Counted from the first letter of the stretch, positions 47,931-57,130 are shown. The stretch: 64,000 bases of DNA from Streptomyces ureilyticus (GCF_011045025.1 NZ_JAAKZX010000002.1:62001-126000), one strand, 5' to 3'. Made by a program: numbers and translations. The notes: a model not told the origin generated them from the sequence alone.

Positions 47931-48265
47931 CGACGCCGAATTGTCGACACCTCAACGCCACCTGTTGGACAGAACCATTGGTTCGACGAAGTCATCTCAT
48001 TGACTGTGTATATCTGCGGACCCTTCCACGCCCTCGCGGAACCGGACTTCGTGACTCATGGCCTGATTATTCGACCCAAGAACCCGCGTTCCCCTCCCGA
48101 AGAACGGAGACCGAGAGCGCACCCTCCGGCAAAGAAGACCGTCCCGGCGTGAGTGCCGGGGCCAGCCAACCGCATCCGGCCCCGGCACTCGCTCTCGCTC
48201 AGTCACCGGCACCATTCCCACCTGGACGACCCGCGGCTGTTTCCCTGCCCGAGCAAAAGCGACGC
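47931..48265. other. Intergenic gap with bidirectional terminator
   Basis: This 335-bp gap contains no gene I can support. The first ~120 bp keep the low-GC character of the preceding lipoprotein gene. GC rises to normal by about 48120, and a strong hairpin at 48151-48190 separates the lipoprotein gene from the convergent reductase gene. Confidence 0.6.
48151..48190. terminator. Bidirectional terminator hairpin
   Basis: GAGTGCCGGGGCC (48151-48163) and its exact complement (48178-48190) form a 13-bp stem with a 14-base loop. It stands between the ends of two convergent genes and can serve both. There is no long T-run, as usual in Streptomyces. Confidence 0.7.
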
Positions 48266-49288
48266 TCAGTCCTCTTGAACAGACGCGACCGCCTCGTCGG
48301 CCAGCCGCACCAGCTCGGACACGGGCATCGACCCCGCCGCCCTGCGCTCGCGCGCGAAGTCGTTCGCGAGCCGTCGCAGCAGGTCGTTGAGCGGGGTCGG
48401 CACGCCGTGCAGGCGGCCCAGGAGGGTGATCTCGCCGTTGAGGTAGTCGGCCTCGATCGTGCCGGTGCCACGGTGGAGCGACTGCCAGGAGGAGCCGGCA
48501 CCACGCTCGGAGCCGTCGAAGGGCTCGAACCGCATCTTGTCCGCGCGGGCCTGCTTCTGCTCCTCGTCACCGGCGTACGCGATGCCCGCCGCGGCGAGCA
48601 CGGCCTCGCCCTCGGCGCGGACGCGGTCGTAGAGCGCGATGCCCTCCTCGCTGGTGAGCACGCCGCTGACCGCCTCGATCGCGTTCGCGAGGTTGCCGAG
48701 GAGCTTGGCGTACTGCCAGCGCGTCACATCGGGTACGACCGGCGCCTCGAACCGGGACTTCTCCAGGTCGGCGGCTATACGACGGGCCATCTCATCCATG
48801 CCGGACGGGTACCGGCCGAGGTGCAGAATGCCGGTCAGCGGCGTGCCGGCGGCGGACACGACGCCCGGCTCGACAAAGGCCGCGGGCAGCCAGACGCACA
48901 TGCCGTACACCCGCCGAAAGCGCCGCAGCGCGAGCCGCTGGCTCTCCACCCCGTTCTGCGCGCACACCAGGGGCAGCCGCTCACCCGCCGTCCCTCCGCC
49001 CGCCACCGTGACCGGAGCCCAACTCTCCAGGGCCGCCGCACTGTCCTGCGTCTTGACGGCGAGCACGAGCACGTCGTCCGCCCGCAACTCCCCGAGGGCG
49101 TACGGCCCGTCGACCGTGGTCAGCCGCTGCACGTGCGGCCCATCGGGCACCACCAGCCGCAACCCGCGCTCGCGCAGCGCCTCGTACTGCGCCCCCCGCG
49201 CGACCAACACGACCTCGCACCCGGCCCCGGCAAGACGACCACCGATCGCCCCGCCCACCGCCCCCGCTCCGATGATGATGTATCGCAT
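48266..49288 (-). CDS. Ketopantoate reductase-like (ApbA/PanE) protein
   Basis: This encodes 340 residues. The N-terminal NADP-binding loop is I-I-I-G-A-G-A-V-G-G-A-I-G-G-R-L. The PanE blocks L-A-V-K-T-Q-D, V-C-A-Q-N-G-V-E-S-Q (Asn98-Gly region), and the catalytic Lys in R-W-Q-Y-A-K-L-L-G-N-L-A-N-A-I are present. The C-terminal domain has S-S-W-Q-S-L-H-R-G-T-G-T-I-E-A-D-Y-L-N-G-E-I, the PanE tail with the Glu/Asp pair. It would reduce 2-dehydropantoate to pantoate in CoA synthesis, or act on a related 2-oxo acid, since Streptomyces carry several paralogues. Confidence 0.88.
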   Translation of the reverse strand: MRYIIIGAGAVGGAIGGRLAGAGCEVVLVARGAQYEALRERGLRLVVPDGPHVQRLTTVDGPYALGELRADDVLVLAVKTQDSAAALESWAPVTVAGGGTAGERLPLVCAQNGVESQRLALRRFRRVYGMCVWLPAAFVEPGVVSAAGTPLTGILHLGRYPSGMDEMARRIAADLEKSRFEAPVVPDVTRWQYAKLLGNLANAIEAVSGVLTSEEGIALYDRVRAEGEAVLAAAGIAYAGDEEQKQARADKMRFEPFDGSERGAGSSWQSLHRGTGTIEADYLNGEITLLGRLHGVPTPLNDLLRRLANDFARERRAAGSMPVSELVRLADEAVASVQED

Positions 49289-49370
49289 GGGTCAGAGCCT
49301 GCCACAGCCGCGTGCAGCACCCATCCCATGCTCGATTCGGCCACCGCACGCCGCAGTTCGCATGTCCCTG

Positions 49371-49958
49371 CTACTGGGGGCCCGCACGAGAAGGCCCGCG
49401 CGAACCGCCGCGGTTACAGCGCATAAGTTCGTCGGGCCGCGTCGAAACGCGGTGCAAGTGGCGGCCGGCGGCCACCATCCGACCGAGTAGCTCGTGACCG
49501 TCCGCGGCAGTGACCAGCTCACCGACGACGGCCTCGTTCATCAGGTCGTACGTCTCCTTCGTGGTGATGCCCGATCGCCGCGCGAAGGCGCCGGCCGACC
49601 GGTCATCCGTGATCCACACCGAGTCGCGGAACTCGCGACGCATGGTGATCAGTACGCAGGTCTCGGCCTCGCCGAGGTGTTTGGTCGGTGCCGAGGCCAC
49701 ACCGCCGAAGACGGCTCGGCGCACACGGTCGACCTCGGCGATTTCCCGGACGTCCGTGATGGCGATCGGCTCGCCGAGCATGCCGGCCACCACTCTGTCC
49801 CGTAAGCGGGGAAGGTAGGCGGCTGACTGCTGTGCTTCGTGAGCCACGGCCTCCGTCCAGCGGCCGCGGCCGTCGAGCAGTTTCTCCAGCAGGGGCAGGC
49901 GGTCGACGGCCGCGAAGTTGCACAGCACCGTGTTGTCCGGGAACCAGCAGGTGCTCAT
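49371..49958 (-). CDS. PIN-domain protein coupled to an XRE/ImmA-type regulator
   Basis: This encodes 195 residues. PIN-fold acidic residues are visible: D8 in W-F-P-D-N-T-V-L, E97/E99 in G-E-A-E-T-C-V-L-I, and D118-D119 in W-I-T-D-D-R-S-A-G-A-F-A. These would bind Mg for RNA cleavage. The ATG overlaps the stop of the upstream XRE-peptidase gene (ATGA), so the two are translationally coupled. PIN toxins usually follow a small antitoxin; here the partner is a 396-residue HTH-metallopeptidase protein, a pairing predicted as a type II toxin-antitoxin-like or stress system. The C-terminal ~25 residues are Arg/Gly-rich. Confidence 0.75.
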   Translation of the reverse strand: MSTCWFPDNTVLCNFAAVDRLPLLEKLLDGRGRWTEAVAHEAQQSAAYLPRLRDRVVAGMLGEPIAITDVREIAEVDRVRRAVFGGVASAPTKHLGEAETCVLITMRREFRDSVWITDDRSAGAFARRSGITTKETYDLMNEAVVGELVTAADGHELLGRMVAAGRHLHRVSTRPDELMRCNRGGSRGPSRAGPQ

Positions 49959-51145
49959 GGCTGGAAGACCAGGTCCCCTTCTTCCGCTTCGCCGGCGAGC
50001 GGTTCAGGTGTGTCGGGCTCGGCCGGATCGAGAAGGTCGTGGAGTTGGTCCACGTCCATCCCCATAAGCGCGGCGAGGGGCCGGAGAGTGGTCTCGCCGT
50101 CGGCGTAGGCCTGGTAGAGGGCGGCCACGAGGCGTACGGGGAATCGCTCGGCCGCCGCCCAGGCGAGCTGTCGCTGGAAGGCGTCCGTCGCGCCCGCCAG
50201 CAGGTGGCAGGTCTCCGTCGTCAGCCCCCGGAAGTGCGGCGCCGACTGCGCGTCGATCAGGCGGAGTTGGCTCAACCGGGCGGCCAGCGCGCTGGGCGAG
50301 ACCTTGAACGCGACGACCAGCTTGGCGAAGGCCTCGTCGGTGAGCTTGCTGTGCCGGTCGGTCACCTGCCGGAACCGGTGCCGGATTTCTGGCTCGGGCA
50401 TCAGCAGGTTCGAGGCGAAGACATTGGCCCGTACCTCCGTCAGGTCCTTCTGTCGGCCGGGTGCCACATGTGACTCGACGACGAGGTCCTGGGCGTCGCG
50501 GGCCAGGATGTGGCCGAGTTCGTGAGCCAGCGTGAACCTCTGCCGGGTCCAGGTCTCCGTGGGCCCGACGAGGATGAGCCGGAAGGCGTCCGTCTGCCAG
50601 GTGAGCCCGTCCACACCGTCGGGCAGTCGTGTCACCGAGACGTCCACACCGAACAGTTGGGCGCATTCAGTGATCAGCACATCGGTCTCGAGATCGGCCA
50701 CGGGCCGGGATTCGCCCGCCGCCGTCAGAACGTCGACGGCGTCCTGAGCCAGCCGTTTCCCCTGGTCCACAAAGCGGTCGAGGTCGGAGCGCGGGGAGGG
50801 CAGTGGCGGCAGTTTCGGAGGTCTGCCCAACAGCTCCAGCACCTCGTACGCCGCGGTGAAGCGGTCTGCGGCATCGCTCACGCGGTCCCGCCGGGGAGCC
50901 GATCCGGCGGTCGTACGCGCCGCGAACGACGGGCGCAGCGGCTCCCGCCCCGTGAGCAGCCAGTCCACCGTCCGGCCGCCGGCCTCGGCGATCAGGGCGA
51001 GATCGAGCGAGCTGAATCGACGCACCCCGGCAAGGGACTTCGACAACTTGTCGGGCGTGAGCCCCACCTTCTCGGCGAACGCGGCCTGGCTCATCGAGGC
51101 TGCTTCCATGACCCTGCGCACACGGTCGATCACAGTCTCGTCCAT
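49955..51145 (-). CDS. XRE-family regulator fused to ImmA/IrrE-type metallopeptidase
   Basis: This encodes 396 residues. The N-terminal XRE HTH is S-M-S-Q-A-A-F-A-E-K-V-G-L-T-P-D-K-L-S-K-S-L-A-G-V-R-R-F-S (residues 17-45). The zinc peptidase motif H208-E-L-G-H212 lies in F-T-L-A-H-E-L-G-H-I-L-A, followed by E-V-R-A-N-V-F-A-S-N-L-L-M-P, the COG2856 (ImmA/IrrE) block. Start M-D-E-T-V-I-D-R is at 51145. Such proteins sense stress, may cleave a repressor, and in TA-like loci act as antitoxin for a PIN partner, which here overlaps the stop. Confidence 0.85.
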   Translation of the reverse strand: MDETVIDRVRRVMEAASMSQAAFAEKVGLTPDKLSKSLAGVRRFSSLDLALIAEAGGRTVDWLLTGREPLRPSFAARTTAGSAPRRDRVSDAADRFTAAYEVLELLGRPPKLPPLPSPRSDLDRFVDQGKRLAQDAVDVLTAAGESRPVADLETDVLITECAQLFGVDVSVTRLPDGVDGLTWQTDAFRLILVGPTETWTRQRFTLAHELGHILARDAQDLVVESHVAPGRQKDLTEVRANVFASNLLMPEPEIRHRFRQVTDRHSKLTDEAFAKLVVAFKVSPSALAARLSQLRLIDAQSAPHFRGLTTETCHLLAGATDAFQRQLAWAAAERFPVRLVAALYQAYADGETTLRPLAALMGMDVDQLHDLLDPAEPDTPEPLAGEAEEGDLVFQP

Positions 51146-51274
51146 ACCGCCCACCGTATCCACGTCTTGCGAAAATCGCAACGCGCCCGACCAGGCTACC
51201 CCCGCACACAGCGACGTGGCCGGGATGCGCACACCCCGGCCACGTGCCGAACCACCGCGACTACCGCGAGAAGG

Positions 51275-53551
51275 TCAGACCCCCACCTTCTCCCCCTCGA
51301 CCGCCGGCGGAGACGGAGGCGGCGAAGACACCGGTCCCTGCGGGGACTCGTCGTGGGTGAGGTCCGGGAGGCGGTTGAGCCACTTCGGGAAGTACCAGTT
51401 GCGTTCACCGAGGAGGGCCATCGCCGCGGGGAGCAGGACGCCTCGGATGATCGTCGCGTCGATGAGGACCGCCGCCGCGAGGCCGACGCCCATCTGCTTC
51501 ATGGACTGCATGGACAGGGTGCCGAAGATCGCGAAGACGGCGACCATGATGACGGCGGCGCTGGTGACGACACCGGCCGTGGTGACGACACCGTGCTGGA
51601 TGGCGTCCTTCGTGCTGCGGCCCCGCAGTCGCGCCTCGCGGATCCGGGAGACCACGAACACGTGGTAGTCCATGGACAGCCCGAAGAGGATCACGAAGAG
51701 GAACAGCGGCAGCCAGGTGATGATGGCGCCCACGCCCTCCGCGCCGACCAGCGAGGCACCCCAGCCGTGCTGGAAGACGCCGACGAGGATGCCGTAAGCC
51801 GCGCCCACCGAAAGGAGGTTGAGGACGATAGCGGTGATCGCGATCGTCACCGAGCGGAACGACAGCAGCATCAGCAGGAAGGCGAAGACCACGACGAAGG
51901 CGAAGACCGGGGCCACCGCGCCGGCGAGCTGGTCGTTGAAGTCCTTCGAGCCCGCGACCTGACCGGTGACCGGCGCCTCGAGGCCGTCGACCTTGCCGAG
52001 CGTCGCCGGACGCACCTCGTCGCGGATGGTCGTCAGGCTCTTCTCGGCCTTGTCCAGGTCCGAACCGCCCACCAGCGGTACGTACACGAAGGCGACGTTC
52101 TCCTCGTCGTGCACCTTGACGTCGACCGGGCCGCGCGAGGCACCCGATTCCACCGCCTGTGTGCGGAAGTCGGCGATCGCGGACTTCACCTCGGGCGAGT
52201 TGATGTCGTCGGCCTTGACGACCACCTCGGCCGGGTCGGACCCGCCGGGGAAGGCCTCGTTGACCCGGTCGTACGTCGCCACGATGGGCAGCGAGTCGCC
52301 GAACTCCTGGTCGAGGGTGAGGTTCTGGGTCTTCATGCCGAGTGCGGGAGCCGCGATGGCGAGCAGGGCACCGGCCGCGACGACGACCGAGAGGGCGGGC
52401 CGCGCCAGCACACCCTTGAGCACGGCCGTCCAGAAGCGGCTATCGCGGTTGCCACGCCCACGGTTGCGCCGCAGCTTGCTCTCCGGGTGCAGGTACGGGA
52501 TCCGCCCCTTCTCCACCCGCTCACCGAGCAGCGAGAGCAGTGCGGGCAGCACCGTCACGGAGCCGACCATGGCGACCGCCACGACCATCAGCGAGGCAAG
52601 GCCCATTCCCTCGAACTCGGCGATGCCGGTGAACAGCATGCCCGCCATCGCCACGCACACCGTGACACCGGAGACGACGATGGCGCGGCCACTGGTCGCC
52701 GCGGCGATCTGGAGCGCGGTCTGCGCGTCACGTCCGGCCGCCCGCTCCTCGCGCTCGCGGCGCAGGTAGAACAGGCAGTAGTCGACACCGACCGCGAGGC
52801 CCACCAGCAGCATCACGGAGCTGGCGGTGTCGCTCATGGGCATCACATGGCTGACGATGCCCATCAGACCCATCGTCGCGATGATCGCGGTGATCGCGAG
52901 GGCCACCGGCACCAGCGCCGCCACCACCGCACCGAACGCGACCAGCAGGATGCCGAGCGCCACCGGTACGGCGGAGTATTCGGCCTGCTTGAAGTCCTCG
53001 CCGAACGCGTCGTCGAACGTCTTCATCATGCTGGCGCCGCCGATCTGCTCGATCGTCAGCGACGCATGGTCCTTCTGCACCTCTTCGACGGCCTTGAGTA
53101 CGGGCTCCACGCGCTCGCCCGCGGTGTCCGCCTCGCCGCGCATGTCGAACTGCACGAGCGCGCTGCGGCCGTCCTTGGAGATGGTCTTCGTGTCGTACGG
53201 CGAGGTCACGGCCGTCACCTCGCCGGTCTTCTCGACCGCCTGCATCACGGCCGTGACGGCGGCGCGGAAGTCCGCGTCCGTCGCCTTCGTGCCGGAGTCC
53301 TTGGCCTGGACGAGCACGGTCTCCCCGGCCGGCTCGTCGATGCCCGCCTCTTCGGCGATGGTCGCCGCCTGGCTGGTCTCGCCGCTGATCTGCTCGCTGT
53401 CCTTGACCTCGACCGTGCCCGCCGCGGAGCCGAGCCCCATCGTCAGGACGACGAACAGCATCCAGATCCCGACGGCCGCCCAGCGATGCCGGGCGCTCCA
53501 GCCGCCGGCCCGGGCGGCTATGCCCCGCACCCGTGTATCTCCGTTCCCCAT
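51275..53551 (-). CDS. MMPL-family transporter
   Basis: This 758-residue RND-superfamily protein has about 11-12 membrane spans in two halves, each with a large extracytoplasmic domain. Signature sequences include G-L-A-V-G-V-D-Y-C-L-F-Y-L-R-R (TM4) and G-L-S-M-D-Y-H-V-F-V-V-S-R-I-R-E (TM10), with the conserved G-x-x-x-D-Y proton-relay Asp in both. Streptomyces MMPL proteins export lipids or antibiotics. The start is at M-G-N-G-D-T-R, with AAGGGGG about 13 bases upstream. No adjacent regulator or polyketide gene is seen; it is divergent from the S8 protease, 416 bp away. Confidence 0.93.
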   Translation of the reverse strand: MGNGDTRVRGIAARAGGWSARHRWAAVGIWMLFVVLTMGLGSAAGTVEVKDSEQISGETSQAATIAEEAGIDEPAGETVLVQAKDSGTKATDADFRAAVTAVMQAVEKTGEVTAVTSPYDTKTISKDGRSALVQFDMRGEADTAGERVEPVLKAVEEVQKDHASLTIEQIGGASMMKTFDDAFGEDFKQAEYSAVPVALGILLVAFGAVVAALVPVALAITAIIATMGLMGIVSHVMPMSDTASSVMLLVGLAVGVDYCLFYLRREREERAAGRDAQTALQIAAATSGRAIVVSGVTVCVAMAGMLFTGIAEFEGMGLASLMVVAVAMVGSVTVLPALLSLLGERVEKGRIPYLHPESKLRRNRGRGNRDSRFWTAVLKGVLARPALSVVVAAGALLAIAAPALGMKTQNLTLDQEFGDSLPIVATYDRVNEAFPGGSDPAEVVVKADDINSPEVKSAIADFRTQAVESGASRGPVDVKVHDEENVAFVYVPLVGGSDLDKAEKSLTTIRDEVRPATLGKVDGLEAPVTGQVAGSKDFNDQLAGAVAPVFAFVVVFAFLLMLLSFRSVTIAITAIVLNLLSVGAAYGILVGVFQHGWGASLVGAEGVGAIITWLPLFLFVILFGLSMDYHVFVVSRIREARLRGRSTKDAIQHGVVTTAGVVTSAAVIMVAVFAIFGTLSMQSMKQMGVGLAAAVLIDATIIRGVLLPAAMALLGERNWYFPKWLNRLPDLTHDESPQGPVSSPPPSPPAVEGEKVGV

Positions 53552-53967
53552 GACGGGCTTGCCCCCTTGTCTGTGGTGACAGCCCCCTGCCGTCCCCATG
53601 GTTTGAAGGTATGGGCCGGATAAAGGCATCTCGTCGTGCTGCCTGGTGAACTGACGGAGGATCGACTCCTCCCCTTGGCCCCCCGTGGCATCAGCACCAA
53701 GGAGGAGGTGGCCCCTTACACGTAAATGGAGTTCTCGGGGGCGCGATCAAGACGTCCGGCCCGTCGGACGTCGCGTCCGTTCTGTCGCCCCTCAACCCCT
53801 TTGTTATTGCGAACACTTGTTGAATGTGTCACAGCTGTATGTAGGTGTTGATCTGCGCGCGTCAATCAGCAAGGGTTTCGTGCCAACCGCCGGGTAACCA
53901 TCGGTGCCCGACGGCGAGATTTCCCCCCACAAATCCCCCCACAGAAACCACGAGGAGACCCCTCTTC
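53552..53967. other. Divergent promoter region between MMPL and protease genes
   Basis: This 416-bp gap holds no gene. It contains an 8-bp-arm palindrome, GACGTCCG-GCCCGT-CGGACGTC (53751-53772), and an unusually A/T-rich patch at about 53798-53845 (TTGTTATTGCGAACAC... TGTATGTAGG) that is the likely promoter of the protease gene. GAGGAGA at 53951-53957 is its ribosome site. Confidence 0.5.
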
Positions 53968-55176
53968 ATGGCAACAACCCAGCGTGCCCGCAGAATCAAG
54001 CTGACCGCGGCCATAGCCGCCACCGCCACCGCGGTGGGCGTGACCGTCTTCGCCGGGACCACCGCAGGCGCCGCGACTCCGGCCGAGGGCAAGGTCTACG
54101 GACTCGACGCCAAGGGCGCCGTTTCCGGCAGCTACATCGTGCTGCTCGACGAGAAGGCCACCAAGGGCGCCAAGAAGGACCTCGCCCAGGAGTACGGCGG
54201 CTCCCTGAAGCGCACGTACGCCTCGGCCGTCAACGGCTTCTCGGCGTCCGGTCTTTCGGAGACCGAGGCCAAGCGGCTGGCCGCCGATTCGTCGGTCGCC
54301 AAGGTGGTCCAGAACAAGAAGTTCCACATCGACGCCACCCAGTCCAACCCGCCCTCCTGGGGCCTGGACCGCATCGACCAGACCGAGACCGCGGGCGACG
54401 GCGCCTACAACTACCCCGACAGCGCCGGTGAGGGCGTCACCGCGTACGTCATCGACACCGGAGTCCGCGTCAGCCACAGCGACTTCGGCGGCCGTGCCGC
54501 GGACGGCTTCGACGCGGTCGACAACGACGACACCGCGCAGGACGGCAACGGCCACGGCACGCACGTGGCGGGCACCATCGCGGGCGAGGCGCACGGCGTC
54601 GCGAAGAAGGCGAAGATCGTCGGCGTCCGCGTACTCGACGACCAGGGCTCCGGCACCACCGAGCAGGTCGTCGCGGGCATCGACTGGGTCACCGCCAACG
54701 CCGAGGGCCCGTCCGTCGCCAACATGAGCCTCGGCGGCACCGTCGACGAGGCCCTCGACGCGGCCGTGAAGAAGGCCATCGCGTCCGGCGTCACCTTCGC
54801 CGTCGCGGCGGGCAACGAGTCGGCCGACGCGAGCCAGGGCTCACCGGCCCGGGTCCCCGAGGCCATCACGGTCGCCTCCTCCACCGAGGACGACCAGCAG
54901 TCGGACTTCTCCAACTTCGGTTCCGCCGTGGACATCTACGCCCCCGGCTCGGAGATCACCTCCGCCTGGAACACCGGCGACGACGCCACCAACACCATCT
55001 CCGGTACGTCCATGGCGACCCCGCACGTAGCGGGCGCCGCGGCCGTCTACCTGGCCGGCCACCCCGACGCCGACCCGGCGGCGGTCACCAAGGCGCTCTC
55101 GGACGGCGCGACCGCGGACACGATCTCCAACGCGTCCCCGGGCACGCCGAACAAGCTCCTGAAGATCGTCGAATAA
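53968..55176 (+). CDS. Secreted S8 (subtilisin/proteinase K-type) serine protease
   Basis: This encodes 402 residues from the ATG after GAGGAGA. A Sec signal peptide spans residues 1-36 (A-G-A-A), and an I9 propeptide runs to about residue 120 (Y-I-V-L-L-D-E-K; G-F-S-A-S-G-L). The catalytic triad is D163 (V-I-D-T-G-V), H196 (G-N-G-H-G-T-H-V-A-G) and S348 (G-T-S-M-A-T-P-H-V-A-G), with the oxyanion Asn in A-A-G-N-E-S. It resembles proteinase K-like secreted proteases of Streptomyces and should be matured outside the cell. Confidence 0.95.
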   Translation: MATTQRARRIKLTAAIAATATAVGVTVFAGTTAGAATPAEGKVYGLDAKGAVSGSYIVLLDEKATKGAKKDLAQEYGGSLKRTYASAVNGFSASGLSETEAKRLAADSSVAKVVQNKKFHIDATQSNPPSWGLDRIDQTETAGDGAYNYPDSAGEGVTAYVIDTGVRVSHSDFGGRAADGFDAVDNDDTAQDGNGHGTHVAGTIAGEAHGVAKKAKIVGVRVLDDQGSGTTEQVVAGIDWVTANAEGPSVANMSLGGTVDEALDAAVKKAIASGVTFAVAAGNESADASQGSPARVPEAITVASSTEDDQQSDFSNFGSAVDIYAPGSEITSAWNTGDDATNTISGTSMATPHVAGAAAVYLAGHPDADPAAVTKALSDGATADTISNASPGTPNKLLKIVE

Positions 55177-55195
55177 CCGAGTAACGTCTCCGACC

Positions 55196-55237
55196 GCGGC
55201 CGTCGTGCTCGCCCCCACGGGGCACGGCGGCCGCTTT
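55196..55237 (+). terminator. Terminator after the S8 protease gene
   Basis: GCGGCCG (55196-55202) and its complement (55228-55234) form the base of a ~17-bp stem with one small bulge, continuing inward with TCGTGC/GCACGG and CCCC/GGGG. It ends in TTTGT. It begins 20 bases after the protease stop codon. Confidence 0.7.
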
Positions 55238-55300
55238 GTCGTATGCGGGATCTATTGTGTGCGTCGGTCCTCCTGTGTGCGGCGGTTCTATCGTGTGCGG

Positions 55301-55846
55301 ATGACGACGTATGCGGCGCTGTTGCGCGGGATCAACGTGGGCGGCAGCAAGAAGGTGCCGATGGCCGAACTGCGCACGCTGCTTCAGGGTCTCGGTCTCG
55401 GCGGGGTGAGCACCTACCTCCAGAGCGGCAACGCGATCTTCACCGCGGACGGCGGCGACGAGGACTCCCTCGCCGCGGACCTCACCGCGGCCATCGAGAA
55501 GCACTTCGGCTTCACCGTCGAGGTCCTGGTCCGCGACCACGCGTACCTCCAGGCGGTACTGGAGGCCTGCCCGTTCCCGGCGGCCGAACTCCAGCCCAAG
55601 CAGCTGCACATCACGTACTTCTCCGCGCCGGTCGCCCCCGAACGGTTCGCGCCGATCGACCAACAGGCCTTCCTCCCCGAGGAGTTCCGTCTCGGCGACC
55701 GCTGCCTCTACCTGTACGCCCCCGAGGGCCTCGGCCGCTCCAAGCTGGCCGAGGCCCTGTCGAAGCCGCGGCTGGTGCAGGGCCTGATCGCCACCAGCCG
55801 CAACTGGAACACCGTGGTCAAGCTTGCGGAGCTGACCCGGAGTTAG
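55301..55846 (+). CDS. DUF1697 protein
   Basis: This encodes 181 residues. The opening [24 protein letters not shown] and [11 protein letters not shown] are the DUF1697 signature. The C-terminal [11 protein letters not shown] is also conserved. The function of this family is unknown; it is widespread in actinomycetes. Its last 29 bases overlap the end of the convergent glycosyltransferase gene. Confidence 0.9.
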   Translation: MTTYAALLRGINVGGSKKVPMAELRTLLQGLGLGGVSTYLQSGNAIFTADGGDEDSLAADLTAAIEKHFGFTVEVLVRDHAYLQAVLEACPFPAAELQPKQLHITYFSAPVAPERFAPIDQQAFLPEEFRLGDRCLYLYAPEGLGRSKLAEALSKPRLVQGLIATSRNWNTVVKLAELTRS

Positions 55847-57056
55847 GGGTCCCCTGGGCCGCGGCGAGTTCTGCCTCGATCAGGTCTGCCGCGCGCTGAG
55901 TGCCGCCCTCGCCCGCCATTCCCTCCTGGATCTCCTTGAGGCGGTGCGCCACTTCGGGGTCGTCGACGAGGGAGAGCACCGCCTCGCGCAGGGTCTCGGC
56001 CGTCGCCTCATCCGTGGGCACATGGCGGGCGACGCCGAGGGACTGGAGCACGTCGGCGTTGCCGAACTGGTCGGCGGCCTGGGGCACGCAGACCATCGGC
56101 GTCCCGGTGGCCAGACCTTCCTGGCTGCCGCCCGCGCCCGCGTGGGTGATGAAGGCGTCGGCCTGCTTGAGGATCGCCAACTGCGGGACCCAGTTCCGCA
56201 CTTCCACGTTCGCGGGGATCTGGCCGAGCTCGGCCGGGTCGACGTGCCTGCCGATCTGGAGCACCATGTGCCAGCCGGGCAGGTGACCGAAGGCCTTGAC
56301 GCACTCGCGGTAGAAGCCGGGCTGCTTGGTGAAGGCGGAGCCGAGGGAGACGAGGAGTACCTTGTCCGCGCCGGCCGGCCGCTGCCAGTCACCCTGCGCC
56401 GAGCGGTCACCCTGGCAGGCGCCGACAAAGGTGTAGCGGTTCTCGTCGACCCGGTCGGCGTTCCACTGGAGCGCCTTGGGGATGAGAACGAGCGAGCGGT
56501 CGGGCCGACCGCCGAAGGAGTCGGGGTCCAGGTCGTTCCCGTTCTCGTCCAGCCAGGCCTGGAAGCGGGCGTAGTACGCCTTGCCGCGCTCGGTCTTCTT
56601 CGGCTCGGCCCACATGGGTTCGGCGACCTCCTCTTCGTAGCCGTCCCAGGCGACCATGTGCGGGGAGAGCGAGATCGCCTTGACGCCCCAGCGGTGGGCG
56701 AGGACACGGGCCGGGTAGGAGGCGGTGTCGTGCAGCACGAGGTCGGGCTCGTCACCCTCGTACGCCTCGATGAGCTGCGGCAGGGCCTGGATCGCGTCGG
56801 TGAGGAACGGCTCCACGTTGTCGAGGAGCGTGCTCCCCCACGCCTCGGGGTCGGCGTCGGGGCCGGGCAGCGTCGACTGCCAGAGCTTCGGCTCGGCACC
56901 GGTCTCGGCCACCTTCTCGGCGAAGGCGGGCGGAATCGCGTACGTCACCCGGTGCCCGCGGGACACGAGCTCCCGGATCACCTCGAGGCTCGGGTTCACG
57001 TGCCCGTGGGCGGCGATGGAGAACATGGCGATGTGGGCGGGGCGGGGGGTGGTCAT
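55818..57056 (-). CDS. Macrolide-type glycosyltransferase (MGT family)
   Basis: This encodes 412 residues from ATG at 57056. It is a GT-B fold, GT1-family enzyme: the N-terminal acceptor half has [18 protein letters not shown] (His near residue 18 is the catalytic base), and the C-terminal UDP-sugar half has [26 protein letters not shown]. This resembles the OleD/MgtA enzymes that inactivate macrolides by glucosylation. Its probable promoter contains a 17-bp palindrome and leads straight to the ATG (leaderless). Acceptor specificity is not predictable. Confidence 0.9.
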   Translation of the reverse strand: MTTPRPAHIAMFSIAAHGHVNPSLEVIRELVSRGHRVTYAIPPAFAEKVAETGAEPKLWQSTLPGPDADPEAWGSTLLDNVEPFLTDAIQALPQLIEAYEGDEPDLVLHDTASYPARVLAHRWGVKAISLSPHMVAWDGYEEEVAEPMWAEPKKTERGKAYYARFQAWLDENGNDLDPDSFGGRPDRSLVLIPKALQWNADRVDENRYTFVGACQGDRSAQGDWQRPAGADKVLLVSLGSAFTKQPGFYRECVKAFGHLPGWHMVLQIGRHVDPAELGQIPANVEVRNWVPQLAILKQADAFITHAGAGGSQEGLATGTPMVCVPQAADQFGNADVLQSLGVARHVPTDEATAETLREAVLSLVDDPEVAHRLKEIQEGMAGEGGTQRAADLIEAELAAAQGTPNSGSAPQA

Positions 57057-57092
57057 GACGACGACCATAGGCGAGACGATACGTCTCGTGCA
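57056..57092 (-). promoter_or_regulatory. Leaderless promoter with operator palindrome for the glycosyltransferase
   Basis: On the minus strand TTGCAC (weak -35) is followed by an 18-base spacer, TATGGT (-10-like), 7 bases and the ATG at 57056, so transcription should start at or next to the start codon. CGAGACG-ATA-CGTCTCG (57072-57088 on the plus strand), a perfect 7-bp-arm palindrome, fills the spacer, so a bound repressor would block RNA polymerase. The regulator is unknown; no tetR-like gene is adjacent. Confidence 0.55.
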
Positions 57093-57130
57093 ACCTGTAT
57101 ATGGGCGGCCGTCCCCTCCGATCGAGGCCG

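Noticed and set aside
47931..48265. tRNA gene or attachment site at the low-GC island border
   Set aside because: No cloverleaf, no T-loop-like GGTTCGAATCC sequence and no flanking direct repeat was seen.
50510..53623. 1037-codon open frame on the plus strand opposite the MMPL and XRE-ImmA genes
   Set aside because: It is antisense to well-supported genes. The translation is low-complexity (R, H, D, G) and has no ribosome site or domain.
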